A DNA stretch of 64,000 nt. Source: Azospirillum brasilense (GTDB taxonomy: Bacteria; Pseudomonadota; Alphaproteobacteria; Azospirillales; Azospirillaceae). The DNA lies in assembly GCF_007827815.1 (NCBI RefSeq), contig NZ_VITH01000022.1:16032-80031 (forward strand), given 5' to 3'. The translations under genes and the position numbers were made by a program. Position 1 is the first letter of the stretch. Each line of letters opens with the position of its first letter. The notes beneath the pieces are model-generated. The model saw nothing but the letters and a program-made list of their open reading frames with translations, was not told the DNA's origin and did not search any database. Shown here in pieces: positions 15,674-24,313 of the stretch.

Positions 15674-16336
15674 ATGGCCGACAAGGAAGACCAGAAGTCC
15701 GCGACGATCACGATCAAGAAGTACGCCAACCGGCGGCTCTACAACACGGCGACCAGCAGCTACGTGACGCTCGACCATCTCTGTCAGATGGTCAAGGACG
15801 GCCTCGACTTTGTGGTCTATGACGCGAAGACCGGGGAGGACATTACCCGCTCGGTGCTGACGCAGATCATCGTGGAGGAGGAGAGCAAGGGCCAGAACCT
15901 GCTGCCGATCAGCTTCCTGCGCCAGCTCATCGGCTTCTACGGCGACAACATGCAGTGGATGGTGCCACGCTACCTCGAATATTCGATGCAGTCGTTCTCG
16001 CGCAACCAGGAGCAGATGCGCGACTATTTCCAGAACACGCTGGGCGGCATGTTCCCCTTCGGCCGGCTGGAAGAGGTCGGCAAGCAGAACATGGCGATGT
16101 TCGAACGGGCCATGCGCATGTTCTCGCCCTTCGGCGGCGCTGAGGACGGGCAGCCCGGCGAGCACCCCGCCCCCCCGCCCCGCCCGGCGGCTCCCGGTCC
16201 GTCCGCCGCTCCGCCCAACGGTGCGGTCGCGGCCGCCCACACCTACGAGGAACTGCAGAAGCAGATCGACGACCTGCAGAAGCAGATCGCCAGCATCGCC
16301 AAGCCGGCCCGCCCGGCGAAGCCCGAAGGGAAGTGA
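15674..16336 (+). CDS. phaR: Polyhydroxyalkanoate synthesis repressor PhaR
   Basis: A 220-residue PhaR. The N-terminal DNA-binding domain (about residues 10-70) has the hallmark IKKYANRRLYNTATSSYVTL, followed by a PHB-accumulation regulatory domain with LLPISFLRQLI and FYGDNMQWMVPRYLEYSM. A Pro/Ala linker and a C-terminal coiled coil (ELQKQIDDLQKQIASIAK) complete it. PhaR binds both nascent PHB granules and DNA, repressing phasin and pha genes until polymer is present. The start at 15674 matches the conserved N-terminus. It is divergent from the synthase genes and closed by a strong terminator. Confidence 0.95.
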   Translation: MADKEDQKSATITIKKYANRRLYNTATSSYVTLDHLCQMVKDGLDFVVYDAKTGEDITRSVLTQIIVEEESKGQNLLPISFLRQLIGFYGDNMQWMVPRYLEYSMQSFSRNQEQMRDYFQNTLGGMFPFGRLEEVGKQNMAMFERAMRMFSPFGGAEDGQPGEHPAPPPRPAAPGPSAAPPNGAVAAAHTYEELQKQIDDLQKQIASIAKPARPAKPEGK

Positions 16337-16388
16337 ACGGCGGCGCGCAGCGCATCGACGGCCATCGCATCAGCGGTTCTGCGGCGCA

Positions 16389-16423
16389 GGGCGGGGAAAG
16401 TTCCCCGCCCTTTTCTGTTTTTT
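16389..16423 (+). terminator. Intrinsic terminator of phaR
   Basis: GGGCGGGG (16389-16396) pairs with CCCCGCCC (16403-16410) across AAAGTT, followed by TTTTCTGTTTTTT. Confidence 0.95.
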
Positions 16424-16481
16424 CGGCACCAGTGACACGCCCGGCTGTTTGCTCAACGGAACGGTCCACAGGAGGAACGCC

Positions 16482-16706
16482 ATGAAGACCGAGTTGCAGA
16501 TGACGATGGAACTGGAGGTTGCGGACACTCAGGACGCCCAGCGGTTCGAGGAGAAGCTGCGCGGCTGGCTGCGCCACCAGAGCCAGGTGGTGTCGGTGTC
16601 GGCCACCCACAGCGGCGTCGGCAACGACGTCGCGTGGCGGGACGCCCGCCGGGCGGCCTTCGGCTCGCCGTTGCCCAACCCCTTCGCCCCCGGCCGAGGC
16701 CGCTGA
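16482..16706 (+). CDS. Small conserved-looking protein, function unknown
   Basis: A 74-residue protein with a textbook ribosome site (AGGAGG at about 16470) before the ATG at 16482. Residues 1-45 look like a small alpha/beta fold (TELQMTMELEVADTQDAQRF then EEKLRGWLRHQSQVVSVSAT), with a Pro/Gly tail. It is separated from phaR by a terminator and so is transcribed on its own. No family recognised; basic and soluble. Confidence 0.65.
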   Translation: MKTELQMTMELEVADTQDAQRFEEKLRGWLRHQSQVVSVSATHSGVGNDVAWRDARRAAFGSPLPNPFAPGRGR

Positions 16707-16808
16707 GCTTCCCGGCGGATCGCAATCGACACGCCCGCCCTGCCCTTCACAGACGGGGCGGGCTCAATCCGCTCCTCAGGCGGCTCCGCCCGCCTTTGGA
16801 AAGGCGCG

Positions 16809-17975
16809 TCAGCCGCGGAAGATGTGCGGCACCATTGCCGCGTCGGAGCCGACCCGCGGGTCCGCGGACTCGCGGACCGACATGCCCAGGCACTTGTCCC
16901 CGATGATCCAGCAGTGCAGGAGCGCGTGGACGCCCTCCTCCTCGAAGATCGGCGGGGTTTCCAGCCACACCCGTCCGCCCGGATACTCGGCGCTGCCGGT
17001 GTCCGAAACGATGCTGCCGTGCGCGGTCATGCGCTGGGCGGCGTCGTCCAGCCCGAACAGGCTGCGCTCCGTCACGGCGTCGCAACCGGCCAGCTCCTCG
17101 GGGTCCAGCGCGGCGCGGCACAGGTTCGGGTGGCGCGGGTAGAGCGCCCAGAGCGTCGCCAGCAGCCCGTGGTTCGACATCGGCCAGCACCACAGCGGCG
17201 ACAGCATGCTCATGCCGCCCATCCGCAGCTTCTGCAGGAAGGCGTCGTCGGCCAGCCCCTGCCACGGGTAGATCTTGGCGAGCCAGGAGGCGGGCCGCCC
17301 CTCGTCGTCGATGAAGCGCTGGCCGTCCCAGCCCAGGCTCTGCAGCGGCAGCAGATGCGTGGCGATCCCGGCCTCCGCCGCGGTGGCGGCCAGATAGACC
17401 AGCTCGCTCTCGCGCATCGGGTCGGGGGTGGCGCAGGCCAGATGGAGGAGTCCGCGGCCCGGCATGCCCGCGGCCAGCTCCTCCCAGCGCTCCACCAGCC
17501 CCTCGTGCAGGCCGTTGAACTGGTTGGCGTCGGCCATCAGGGCCTCGCGCCAGTTGCGCTGGATGATCGAGGCGGCGAACAACCCCTCCGGCGTGTCGTA
17601 GTTGCAGGCCAGCAGCTTGACCGAATCGCGCCCGTCATAGGCCAGCGTCAGCCGCCCGATCAGCGCGCCGGCCCGCTCGTTCAGTCGGCCCGCGGCCCAG
17701 TAGTCGTTCCAGGAGGATTCCAGAAGCCGCGCCACGCCGCCGCGCACCCCCAGCCGGGCCAGCGCCCGACCGTCCACCGTCGCGCGCAGCGCCTCGCGCA
17801 GCATGGTGTGCAGCTCATCCGCGACGCTTTCGATCAGGTCGATCTGGTGGGCGGAGAACTCGTACCGCACGTCCTCGCGCCAGAAGGCGCCGGCGCTCAT
17901 GGCGCGAACGCCGTAGGGGTATTTGCGGAGCCCCGGACGCCAATCCGCACGGGGTTTCATGACTGCTCTGCGCAT
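16809..17975 (-). CDS. Glutathionylspermidine synthase-like ATP-grasp protein (YgiC/YjfC type)
   Basis: A 388-residue protein matching the C-terminal synthetase half of glutathionylspermidine synthase. It has LLESSWNDYWAAG, YDGRDSVKLLACNYDTPEG (substrate and Mg site), an acidic SELVYLAAT segment, WLAKIYPWQ (ATP-binding Lys) and a final CLGMSVRESADPRVGSDAAM. No amidase domain is fused. Enzymes of this family ligate a carboxylate peptide to an amine, but YgiC/YjfC homologues have no settled substrate. Two ATGs (17975 and 17960) could start it; neither has a clear ribosome site. Confidence 0.85.
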   Translation of the reverse strand: MRRAVMKPRADWRPGLRKYPYGVRAMSAGAFWREDVRYEFSAHQIDLIESVADELHTMLREALRATVDGRALARLGVRGGVARLLESSWNDYWAAGRLNERAGALIGRLTLAYDGRDSVKLLACNYDTPEGLFAASIIQRNWREALMADANQFNGLHEGLVERWEELAAGMPGRGLLHLACATPDPMRESELVYLAATAAEAGIATHLLPLQSLGWDGQRFIDDEGRPASWLAKIYPWQGLADDAFLQKLRMGGMSMLSPLWCWPMSNHGLLATLWALYPRHPNLCRAALDPEELAGCDAVTERSLFGLDDAAQRMTAHGSIVSDTGSAEYPGGRVWLETPPIFEEEGVHALLHCWIIGDKCLGMSVRESADPRVGSDAAMVPHIFRG

Positions 17976-18167
17976 CGTGTGCTTACCGGGCCGCCGGATT
18001 CAATCCATGGTTTTGCCCCGCTGCGGCGCGCCGCTTGCGGCCGTCCGGGATTCGGTGGGGGCGGATCATTGCGGCGCAAACGCGCCAACACAAGCGCCTT
18101 GCGCGCCTGCCCCTCCGTTTTTCCACGCTTCCCCTCGCGGATCCCACAGACCCGGCGGGAACGCCCA

Positions 18168-20096
18168 TCAATAGGCGCGGTCGGCCAGCCAAGCCGCGAT
18201 GGCGCCCTCCATCGCCTCGGCGGTCGGATCGCCCTGCTGCGGGCCGGTTCCCACCATGGGAAGCCGGGCCGCCGCGGCGATGTCCTCCGCCGGCGCGCCG
18301 GTCCCGACGAACAGGTCGCAGCGCCGCAGCAGGGCGGACAGCCCGTCGAAGCCCAGCCTCCCCACCGCGTTCCCGCAGGTGGCCCCGGTTTCCCCGGCGA
18401 TGCGCGCCGCGGCCCCCTTCGCCGCCTCCTCGCCGACCAGGACCAGGGCGGTGTCGCCCCGCGCGGCGAGGCGGCGGCACAGCTCCGCCAAGCTCCCGCT
18501 GCCGACGGACGCGGACAGCCCGACCGCGCAGCGCCAGCGCGCCGGAACGCCCTCGGCCAGGAGCGCGGCGGCGGCCCGCTCGCCGGCAGGCGAGGTCCAG
18601 ACCTCCGTGGCAAGATCCGGCTCCCCGGCGGCGAGCGCGCCCAGCAGGACGGCGGGAGTCGGCGCGACATGGGTCAGGAAGGCGTCGGCGTAATAGCCGC
18701 GCACCGGCCGGCCGACCTTGCAACCGAGGCGGAGCGGCGCGCCGGTGTCCTGCATCAGGCGGTTGGCGAAGCTGGAATCCTCGCCCCGGCTGGGGTTGAC
18801 CGTCAGGTCGAAGGCGCCGTGGAACTGCTGGCCGATCTCCCGGCGCACCGCGGTCACCAGCGGGTCGTCGGGTGCCCGCCCCTTCAGCGGCGGCAGCGTG
18901 ACGCGCTGGTTGACGTACGGGCAGAGGGCGAGCGCCGCCTCCGCGTCCGGCGTCGCGAAGACGGTGATCCGGGCCAGCGGCAAGGCCCGCCGCAGCTCCC
19001 GCAGAACGCCGGACGCCCTCAGAACGGCGCCCATCCCGTCCGGCAGGAAGACGCCGACGTTCCGGATCAGGTCGGTCGGGAAGGGCGGCGGTTCGCCGGG
19101 GACGAGCGTGCGGCGGCGGACGGCCGGACCGGAGTCCCGCAGCAGCGCCACCGCCGGGGCGGTGGAGGCGCCCCGCGCCGGCGGCACGAAGGCCCAGGTC
19201 CCCTCGGCATCGGGGCGCGCCAGCGGCTCCACCGGGGCATGCTCGGCGCGCGTGACGGTCGCCGCGTCGGTCACCCAGGGGAAGAAGTCGCGCAACGGGA
19301 GGGAGGCGCCGCCGACCGCCCGCCCCGCCGCCTGCAGCGCGTCCCACCGACGGACCGCGCCGTCGTAGCCGTAATAGACCTCCTTGAACGCGACCTGCTC
19401 CCGCGTGGCGTAGGCGAAATGCTGGAAGACCAGCCCGCCCACCGCCGTCTCCTCGTGAAGGAAGGGGTTGGCCGCGCCGAGATCGACCGCGGACCCGTCC
19501 GGCTGCGGGCGCGTCAGCCGGGGCGGTTCGTGCGACTGCCAAGCGTCTCCCGGCCGATAGCGCCACGTCCGCAGCCATTCGTAGGAGCGGTGGTTGCCGT
19601 AGCTGTCCAGCCTGTCGAGGAGCAGGGACGGGCCGACGAAGAAATGGCAGAGGTACAGCGCCGCGGTGCGCGACGGCGAATTGAGGAACATGCGGCGCGC
19701 GCGGGTGATCTGCTCCACCGTCCACAGCTCGTCCGCATCGACCTGCCAGAGCAGGCATTCCTCGGTCATGGCGGCCAGCGGCGCGGACACCATCTCCAGC
19801 TTGCCCCGCCAGAACACCCCCGGCGGCTTGCGGTGGACCGACACGCGCCCGGGCTCCTCCGCGGCGATGCGGTCCAGATACGCCGAGGTGCCGTCGCTGC
19901 TGAGGCCGTCGCGGTGAAGGTCCTGCGGGACGCGCCCTCCCTGCGCCACGCTCCAGGCGGTGTCGTTGACCAGTTCCGCCACGCCCTCCACGATGTGCCA
20001 ATGCCAGGGAAAGGGCAGTTGGCGGAACACCTCCAGGTGATAGCGGATGAAGGGATCGCCGTTCAGGACGATGGTCAGGAAATGAACCGGTAGCAT
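18168..20096 (-). CDS. Two-domain glycosyltransferase: GT2-like N-terminus and GT9 (heptosyltransferase)-like C-terminus
   Basis: A 642-residue protein starting at the ATG at 20096 (MLPVHFLTIVLNGDPFIRYH). The first ~300 residues resemble a glycosyltransferase family 2/92-like domain: a conserved start with the DAD-type motif in LLWQVDADELW, and HFFVGP and HEEETAVGG-like segments. The last ~300 residues resemble ADP-heptose-type GT9 enzymes: RNVGVFLPDGMGAVLRASG, then ALVLVGEEAAKGAAA and the final LLRRCDLFVGTGAPAEDIAA. It probably builds cell-surface polysaccharide in the cytoplasm. Donor and acceptor are unknown. The opposite strand has a very long open frame caused by GC bias. Confidence 0.75.
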   Translation of the reverse strand: MLPVHFLTIVLNGDPFIRYHLEVFRQLPFPWHWHIVEGVAELVNDTAWSVAQGGRVPQDLHRDGLSSDGTSAYLDRIAAEEPGRVSVHRKPPGVFWRGKLEMVSAPLAAMTEECLLWQVDADELWTVEQITRARRMFLNSPSRTAALYLCHFFVGPSLLLDRLDSYGNHRSYEWLRTWRYRPGDAWQSHEPPRLTRPQPDGSAVDLGAANPFLHEETAVGGLVFQHFAYATREQVAFKEVYYGYDGAVRRWDALQAAGRAVGGASLPLRDFFPWVTDAATVTRAEHAPVEPLARPDAEGTWAFVPPARGASTAPAVALLRDSGPAVRRRTLVPGEPPPFPTDLIRNVGVFLPDGMGAVLRASGVLRELRRALPLARITVFATPDAEAALALCPYVNQRVTLPPLKGRAPDDPLVTAVRREIGQQFHGAFDLTVNPSRGEDSSFANRLMQDTGAPLRLGCKVGRPVRGYYADAFLTHVAPTPAVLLGALAAGEPDLATEVWTSPAGERAAAALLAEGVPARWRCAVGLSASVGSGSLAELCRRLAARGDTALVLVGEEAAKGAAARIAGETGATCGNAVGRLGFDGLSALLRRCDLFVGTGAPAEDIAAAARLPMVGTGPQQGDPTAEAMEGAIAAWLADRAY

Positions 20097-20252
20097 GCCC
20101 GCAACCCCGTCCTTCGCCCGTTGATCCGGCCTCGCGCAGTCCGCCGGACCTTGTCGGTTCCGCGGGAGCGGTGTCAAGGAAGCCGTGCGACTCCCCCGAT
20201 GGGTCGCCATCCCCCTCTTGACGGCGGGGGACCCCGCCCCTACCCTGGCGCC

Positions 20253-20465
20253 GGTTATGGTTCCCCGCGTCCTCCGGTCGCGGGGCTAAGAGGGAAGCCG
20301 GTGCGTCGCCCCAATCGGGGAGAAACGGCAAATCCGGCGCTGCCCCCGCAACTGTGAGCGGTGAGCGGCCTCGTCCTTTCCGTGTCACTGGCGCCGCCTG
20401 CGGGAACGGGCGCCGGGAAGGCCGGACGATGCCGCCTTGACCCGCGAGCCAGGAGACCTGCCGTA
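20253..20465 (+). promoter_or_regulatory. Cobalamin (B12) riboswitch
   Basis: The conserved core is present in order: GGTTATGGTTCCCCGC, a CTAAGAGGGAA segment, AATCCGGCGCTGCCCCCGC with AACTGT, and the B12 box GCGAGCCAGGAGACCTGCC (to 20461). Length (~210 nt) is typical. It precedes the CbiM-like permease gene by about 190 nt, so adenosylcobalamin binding should switch the permease off when B12 is plentiful. The expression platform between 20466 and 20651 is GC-rich, and I could not assign its hairpin with confidence. Confidence 0.95.
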
Positions 20466-20651
20466 ACCGAACGTACGTCCTCGGGCGGGGTGCCCCGGTG
20501 GTCGCTTGCCGATGTCCGGCCCGACGGCCGCCCGTCTTCCGCAAGCCGTCCCCCGGTGCGCCCATCCAGGGGACCAAGGGGGTTGCGATGCCGGTGCCTG
20601 CCAGCAACGACGCCCTCCCAACGCATGGCAGACTCGGAAAGGGCATAGAGC

Positions 20652-21332
20652 ATGCACATCGAACCCGGCGTCGTCGACGGCGCCAAGATCGCTCTCAGCT
20701 ACGCGACGGCCGCCGGCGGCTTCGCGATGGCTGGCAAGCTGGCGCGCGACGACGTCCGCAACAACGGCGGGGTCGCGCCGCTGGTGCTGCGCAGCCTGAT
20801 CGCCACCGCGCTGGTCTTCAGCTTCTTCGAGGTGTTCCCGCACCACCCCGTGGGCGTGTCGGAGGTTCACCTGATCCTCGGTTCGACGCTGCTCCTGCTG
20901 TTCGGCGCCGGTGCGGCCTCCATCGGCCTCGCCGCCGGCCTGCTGATCCAGGGCCTGTTCTTCGCGCCCTTCGACCTGCCGCAGTACGGCATGAACGTCA
21001 CCACGCTGCTGGTCCCGCTGTGGGGCATCAGCCTGCTGGCGAAGCGGATCGTTCCCGACGCCACCCCCTATGTCGACCTGAAGTATTCGCAGGCGCTGGC
21101 CCTCTCCACCGCCTACCAGGGCGGCATCGTCGCCTGGGTGGCCTTCTGGGCCTTCTACGGCCACGGCTTCACCGCCGAGACCATGACGGAAGTCGCCTCC
21201 TTCGGCGCCGCCTACATGACCGTCATCATCGTCGAGCCGCTGGCCGACCTCGCCGTGCTGGCCATCGCCAAGACGCTGCGCCGCCAGAGCCAGGGGCCGC
21301 TGTTCAACATCCGCCTGCACCAGGGCGCCTGA
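20652..21332 (+). CDS. CbiM-like energy-coupling factor permease (cobalt uptake)
   Basis: A 226-residue membrane protein with about six hydrophobic segments. It starts MHIEPG, the MHI start whose His2 coordinates the metal in CbiM proteins, and has HHPVGVSEVHLILGS and FDLPQYGMNVTTLLVPL, which match CbiM-type metal-binding and loop regions. With the B12 riboswitch this points to cobalt import for cobalamin synthesis. No CbiN, CbiQ or CbiO genes are adjacent, so the energising module is elsewhere or missing. The unit ends in an intrinsic terminator. Confidence 0.85.
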   Translation: MHIEPGVVDGAKIALSYATAAGGFAMAGKLARDDVRNNGGVAPLVLRSLIATALVFSFFEVFPHHPVGVSEVHLILGSTLLLLFGAGAASIGLAAGLLIQGLFFAPFDLPQYGMNVTTLLVPLWGISLLAKRIVPDATPYVDLKYSQALALSTAYQGGIVAWVAFWAFYGHGFTAETMTEVASFGAAYMTVIIVEPLADLAVLAIAKTLRRQSQGPLFNIRLHQGA

Positions 21333-21361
21333 CCGGCGCTTCGGACCGGATGGTTCGCAGG

Positions 21362-21395
21362 AAGGGCGGCGGGGACATCCCCGCCGCCCTTTTCC
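21362..21395 (+). terminator. Intrinsic terminator after the CbiM-like gene
   Basis: AAGGGCGGCGGGGA pairs with TCCCCGCCGCCCTT around the loop CA, followed by TTTCCGTTTCC. It ends before the convergent sod gene, and being symmetric it may serve both. Confidence 0.9.
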
Positions 21396-21415
21396 GTTTC
21401 CGATCAGCGGACCGG

Positions 21416-22165
21416 TCAGATCACCAGCTCGCCCTTGCGGATCGCCGCGTAGCGGCGGTTCACCGCGCCCCAGTCGACGACGTTCCACCAGGCCGCCAGA
21501 TAGTCGGCGCGCCGGTTCTGGTACTTCAGGTAATAGGCGTGCTCCCACACGTCGTTGCCCATCAGCACGGGCACCCCCTCCATGGCCGGGGAGTCCTGGT
21601 TCGGGCGAGCGGCGATGGCCAGCTTGCCCGACGACGGGTCGGCGGTGACGAAGACCCAGCCGCTGCCGAACTGCCCGGCGCCCGCCGTGTTGAAGCGCGT
21701 CTTGAAGTCGTCGAAGCCGCCGAAGTCGCGCGTGATGGCCGCCCCGACCTCGCCGTCCGGCGCACCGCCGGCGTTCGGCCCCATGATGCTCCAGAACATG
21801 CTGTGGTTGGCGTGCCCGCCGCCGTTGTTGCGCACCGCGGTGCGGATGCTCTCCGGAAGCTCCGGCACGCGCTTCAGCAGGTCGGCCAGCGGCATCGCCT
21901 GGAGATCGCCATGGTTGGCGAGGGCCTTGTTGAGGTTGTCGACATAGGCCTGATGGTGCTTGTCGTGGTGCACGCTCATCGTCGTCGCGTCGATGTGCGG
22001 TTCCAGCGCGGCGGGCGCGTAGGGCAGCGGCGGCAGCGTGAAGCCCTTGCCGCCCGGTGCCTGGCCTGCTGCTTGAGCCCAAACGAAGCGCGGCGCCGCG
22101 GCCAGCACCAGCGCGGCGGCGCCGGCAGACAGCAGCAGTTGGCGGCGATCCAGGCGAACGGACAT
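21416..22165 (-). CDS. Exported manganese/iron superoxide dismutase
   Basis: A 249-residue superoxide dismutase. Metal ligands are visible: His in TTMSVHHDKHHQAYVDNL, His in GGGHANHSMFW, and Asp and His in GNDVWEHAYYLKYQNRR. The context of the last motif and WWNVVDW look more Mn-type than Fe-type. Unlike most cytoplasmic enzymes, it begins with a twin-arginine-like leader, DRRQLLLSAGAAALVLAAAP, ending near residue 30, so folded export to the periplasm is predicted. The ATG at 22165 gives this leader. It would remove superoxide in the periplasm. It stands alone, convergent with the CbiM-like gene. Confidence 0.93.
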   Translation of the reverse strand: MSVRLDRRQLLLSAGAAALVLAAAPRFVWAQAAGQAPGGKGFTLPPLPYAPAALEPHIDATTMSVHHDKHHQAYVDNLNKALANHGDLQAMPLADLLKRVPELPESIRTAVRNNGGGHANHSMFWSIMGPNAGGAPDGEVGAAITRDFGGFDDFKTRFNTAGAGQFGSGWVFVTADPSSGKLAIAARPNQDSPAMEGVPVLMGNDVWEHAYYLKYQNRRADYLAAWWNVVDWGAVNRRYAAIRKGELVI

Positions 22166-22293
22166 GAGACCTCCCAATGTTGTGTTTCGTGCCGAACGGC
22201 GGGGAAGCCACAGCCTCAGTGCGCCTCCCAACTCACTCAACAGGGCAATGGGCGTAGTCACTCGGTACCGGCGCACCGCGCGCCGACCGATTT

Positions 22294-22668
22294 CTACAGG
22301 CGGGCCTTTCCCGCCACCCCGGCGGACGACACGCGGGCCATGCCCAGCGCCACGGTCCGCCAACGCCCCAGACGGAACCGCGACGGTGCGGCCGACGGCT
22401 TGCGGACCGGCGCGGCCGGGACCGTCTCCGCCGCCTCGAGGATCCCGCGGGCGCGGCGCTCGCGCAGCAGAAGGCGCATCACCTCCTCCTCCGTGACGGG
22501 GCGTCCGGCCCTGGCCGAGGCGAGGCTGGCGGTGTCCTGGAGGGCGGCGACCTGCGCCAGGGTGCCGGTCAGTCCCTTGGCCGCGGCGGTGACCAGCGCT
22601 TCGCGATGAATGGCGAGGATGAACGGCTTCAGCCCACGGTCGGGCGTTCCCTGCGGCGGTGTCGGCAT
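22294..22668 (-). CDS. Small helical protein, function unknown
   Basis: A 124-residue protein from the ATG at 22668. It contains a helix-rich middle (AIHREALVTAAAKGLTGTLA, then QVAALQDTASLASARAG) and a basic C-terminus. No signal peptide or membrane segment is visible and no family recognised. An upstream start at 22737 would add 23 Arg/Pro-rich residues. It may be a real gene from codon pattern and a plausible start, but this is not certain. Confidence 0.5.
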   Translation of the reverse strand: MPTPPQGTPDRGLKPFILAIHREALVTAAAKGLTGTLAQVAALQDTASLASARAGRPVTEEEVMRLLLRERRARGILEAAETVPAAPVRKPSAAPSRFRLGRWRTVALGMARVSSAGVAGKARL

Positions 22669-22785
22669 GGCGGAAGGGCTCCGGGGGTTCGTTCGATCGG
22701 GTAGGTCATCATCCAACCGATAACGCCGCCGCGGCAAAGGCCCCTACGGATTAGCCCCGCCGGTCGCCGCCGAAGGAAGCGGCCC

Positions 22786-23499
22786 TCAGCGGGCCACGTA
22801 CCAGTCCGTCCGGTGGTTGAAGGCGACGAAGGCGTTCAGCACCGCCGCCCCCAGCATCGAGGCCAGCACCGCCTTCCCATCGATGACGAAGACCGCCATG
22901 GAGAAGATCACCACGTCGAACATGGCCTGGAGCCAGCCGGCGCGGAAGCCCGTCTTCTCCTGGATGTAGAAGGCGAGGATGCCCACCCCGCCGCCGCTGG
23001 AGCCGTGGCGGAACAGGCCGATGACCCCGATGCCGATGCAGAAGCCCGCCAGCACCGCCGCCACATAGGGGTGCAGCGCGTCGTAGCGGATCGCCTGCGG
23101 GGCCAGGGTGGTCAGCACCGAGATGCTCGTCACCGCCAGAAGCGACTTGGCGGTGAAGCGCCAGCCGATGCGCGCCAGCGCCAGCGCGTAGAAGGGCAGG
23201 TTCACCACGAAGAACACCGGGCCGAAATCCAGCCCCGTGGCGTAGGCGATGACGAAGGACAGCCCCGCCGCCTGTCCGGTGATCAATCCGGCGGCATGGA
23301 GGATGGAAATCCCGAACGCGGTCATGATGATGCCGAACAGCTGCCCCTGCGCATTATCAAATGCGCTGTGCGACGCCCGTTTGGTTTCATTTGTTGCAAT
23401 GGCAGTGTTGGCAGCCACGGATACTGCACTTTTCTTGAGCACGCTGGGCACCTTCCAGACTTCGATCCCTTTTGACAGTAGCATCAAAGACCAGACCAA
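22786..23499 (-). CDS. YitT-family integral membrane protein
   Basis: A 237-residue protein with about five transmembrane helices beginning near residue 53. The pattern GIIMTAFGISILHAAGLITG, then GFCIGIGVIGLFRHGSSGGG and FYIQEKTGFRAGWLQ, matches the YitT/DUF161 family; the GSSGG-type loop after the third or fourth helix is typical. Function is unknown in the family, though membrane transport is suspected. The first ~45 residues are polar and poorly family-like, so a later start is possible. It is divergent from the R-body locus 423 bp away. Confidence 0.8.
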   Translation of the reverse strand: MVWSLMLLSKGIEVWKVPSVLKKSAVSVAANTAIATNETKRASHSAFDNAQGQLFGIIMTAFGISILHAAGLITGQAAGLSFVIAYATGLDFGPVFFVVNLPFYALALARIGWRFTAKSLLAVTSISVLTTLAPQAIRYDALHPYVAAVLAGFCIGIGVIGLFRHGSSGGGVGILAFYIQEKTGFRAGWLQAMFDVVIFSMAVFVIDGKAVLASMLGAAVLNAFVAFNHRTDWYVAR

Positions 23500-23922
23500 G
23501 AATAGAGTGGCGTGAGTTCGTTGGCGCCCCCCTCAATCCGCGGGGCGTCGCTGCGCCATCCCCCGTCGCCGGGGCCCCGGCCATCGATTCCGCCGGATGG
23601 CGCCGGTCTCCAACGACCGGGTCGGCGGCGCCGGGACGCGGCGTTGCGCGGCCCCGTCAGCGTTCTTGCTCCCGCCGCGCAAGAATCGGTCCGGCCGGCG
23701 TCACACGCTTTCCCCGCATTGCCGGCCATGGCGCAACCCAGACGCACAAAGTTCGCGCGATGCGGCGGAGTCTTTCGCCGGATAGACCAATCGGCCGACA
23801 CCTCACATCGCTAAAGTCGCACCGTCCGCTGTTCGCGCATCCCATGGTCGCATGGGGGTGCGTGAATGATCGACGCCACCAGCGGCCGCCTTTGAAACCG
23901 GCCCCACCAGTGAGGAAAGACA
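23500..23922. other. Intergenic region upstream of the R-body locus
   Basis: Roughly 420 bp with no gene recognised. It must contain the promoter of the reb genes. A small inverted repeat CCCATG-GTCG-CATGGG lies at 23841-23856, about 65 bp before the first reb gene. No convincing -35/-10 pair was found. Confidence 0.4.
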
Positions 23923-24213
23923 ATGGCATTTCCGACCGCCGTGAACGACCAGATCACCGATTCCGTCACCCAGGCCAACACCAAGGTTCTGGGCGACGCT
24001 CCGGCGATCGCCATGGGCAACCTGTTCCAGGCCACGGCTCAGGCGCTGGCCAACGCGGCCCACAACGCCACCAACGCCCAGCAGCAGTCCTACGTGACCG
24101 CGCAGGCCGCCACCACCCAGGGCGTGGCCACGCTCTACTCGATCGACACCGCCTCCACCGGCGTGGCGACGAAGAGCATCCTCAGCACCGGCGTCAAGGG
24201 CCTCGGCTCGTAA
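23923..24213 (+). CDS. RebB-family R-body protein, copy 1
   Basis: A 96-residue RebB-family protein, the structural type that polymerises into refractile (R) bodies. It has the hallmark NDQITDSVTQANTKVLGDAP, MGNLFQATAQALANAAHNAT, and a C-terminal GVATLYSIDTASTGVATKSI. It is Ala/Thr/Gln-rich, lacks cysteine and has no export signal, so it accumulates in the cytoplasm. A good ribosome site (GAGGAA) precedes it. It is nearly identical to the next copy except for a longer C-terminus (STGVKGLGS). First of seven reb genes on this strand. Confidence 0.93.
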   Translation: MAFPTAVNDQITDSVTQANTKVLGDAPAIAMGNLFQATAQALANAAHNATNAQQQSYVTAQAATTQGVATLYSIDTASTGVATKSILSTGVKGLGS

Positions 24214-24313
24214 GCCGGCCCCGCGCCGCCGTCGACGTTTCAAACCACCTGCGCCACCCCGCCTTCCATGAGGGATCGCGGGCGGGCGGCAGACAACCGA
24301 AGAGGACGAACAA

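Noticed and set aside
16824..20093. 1089-codon open frame on the plus strand
   Set aside because: Antisense to the glutathionylspermidine-synthase-like gene and the glycosyltransferase, Arg/Pro-rich, with no recognisable motif.
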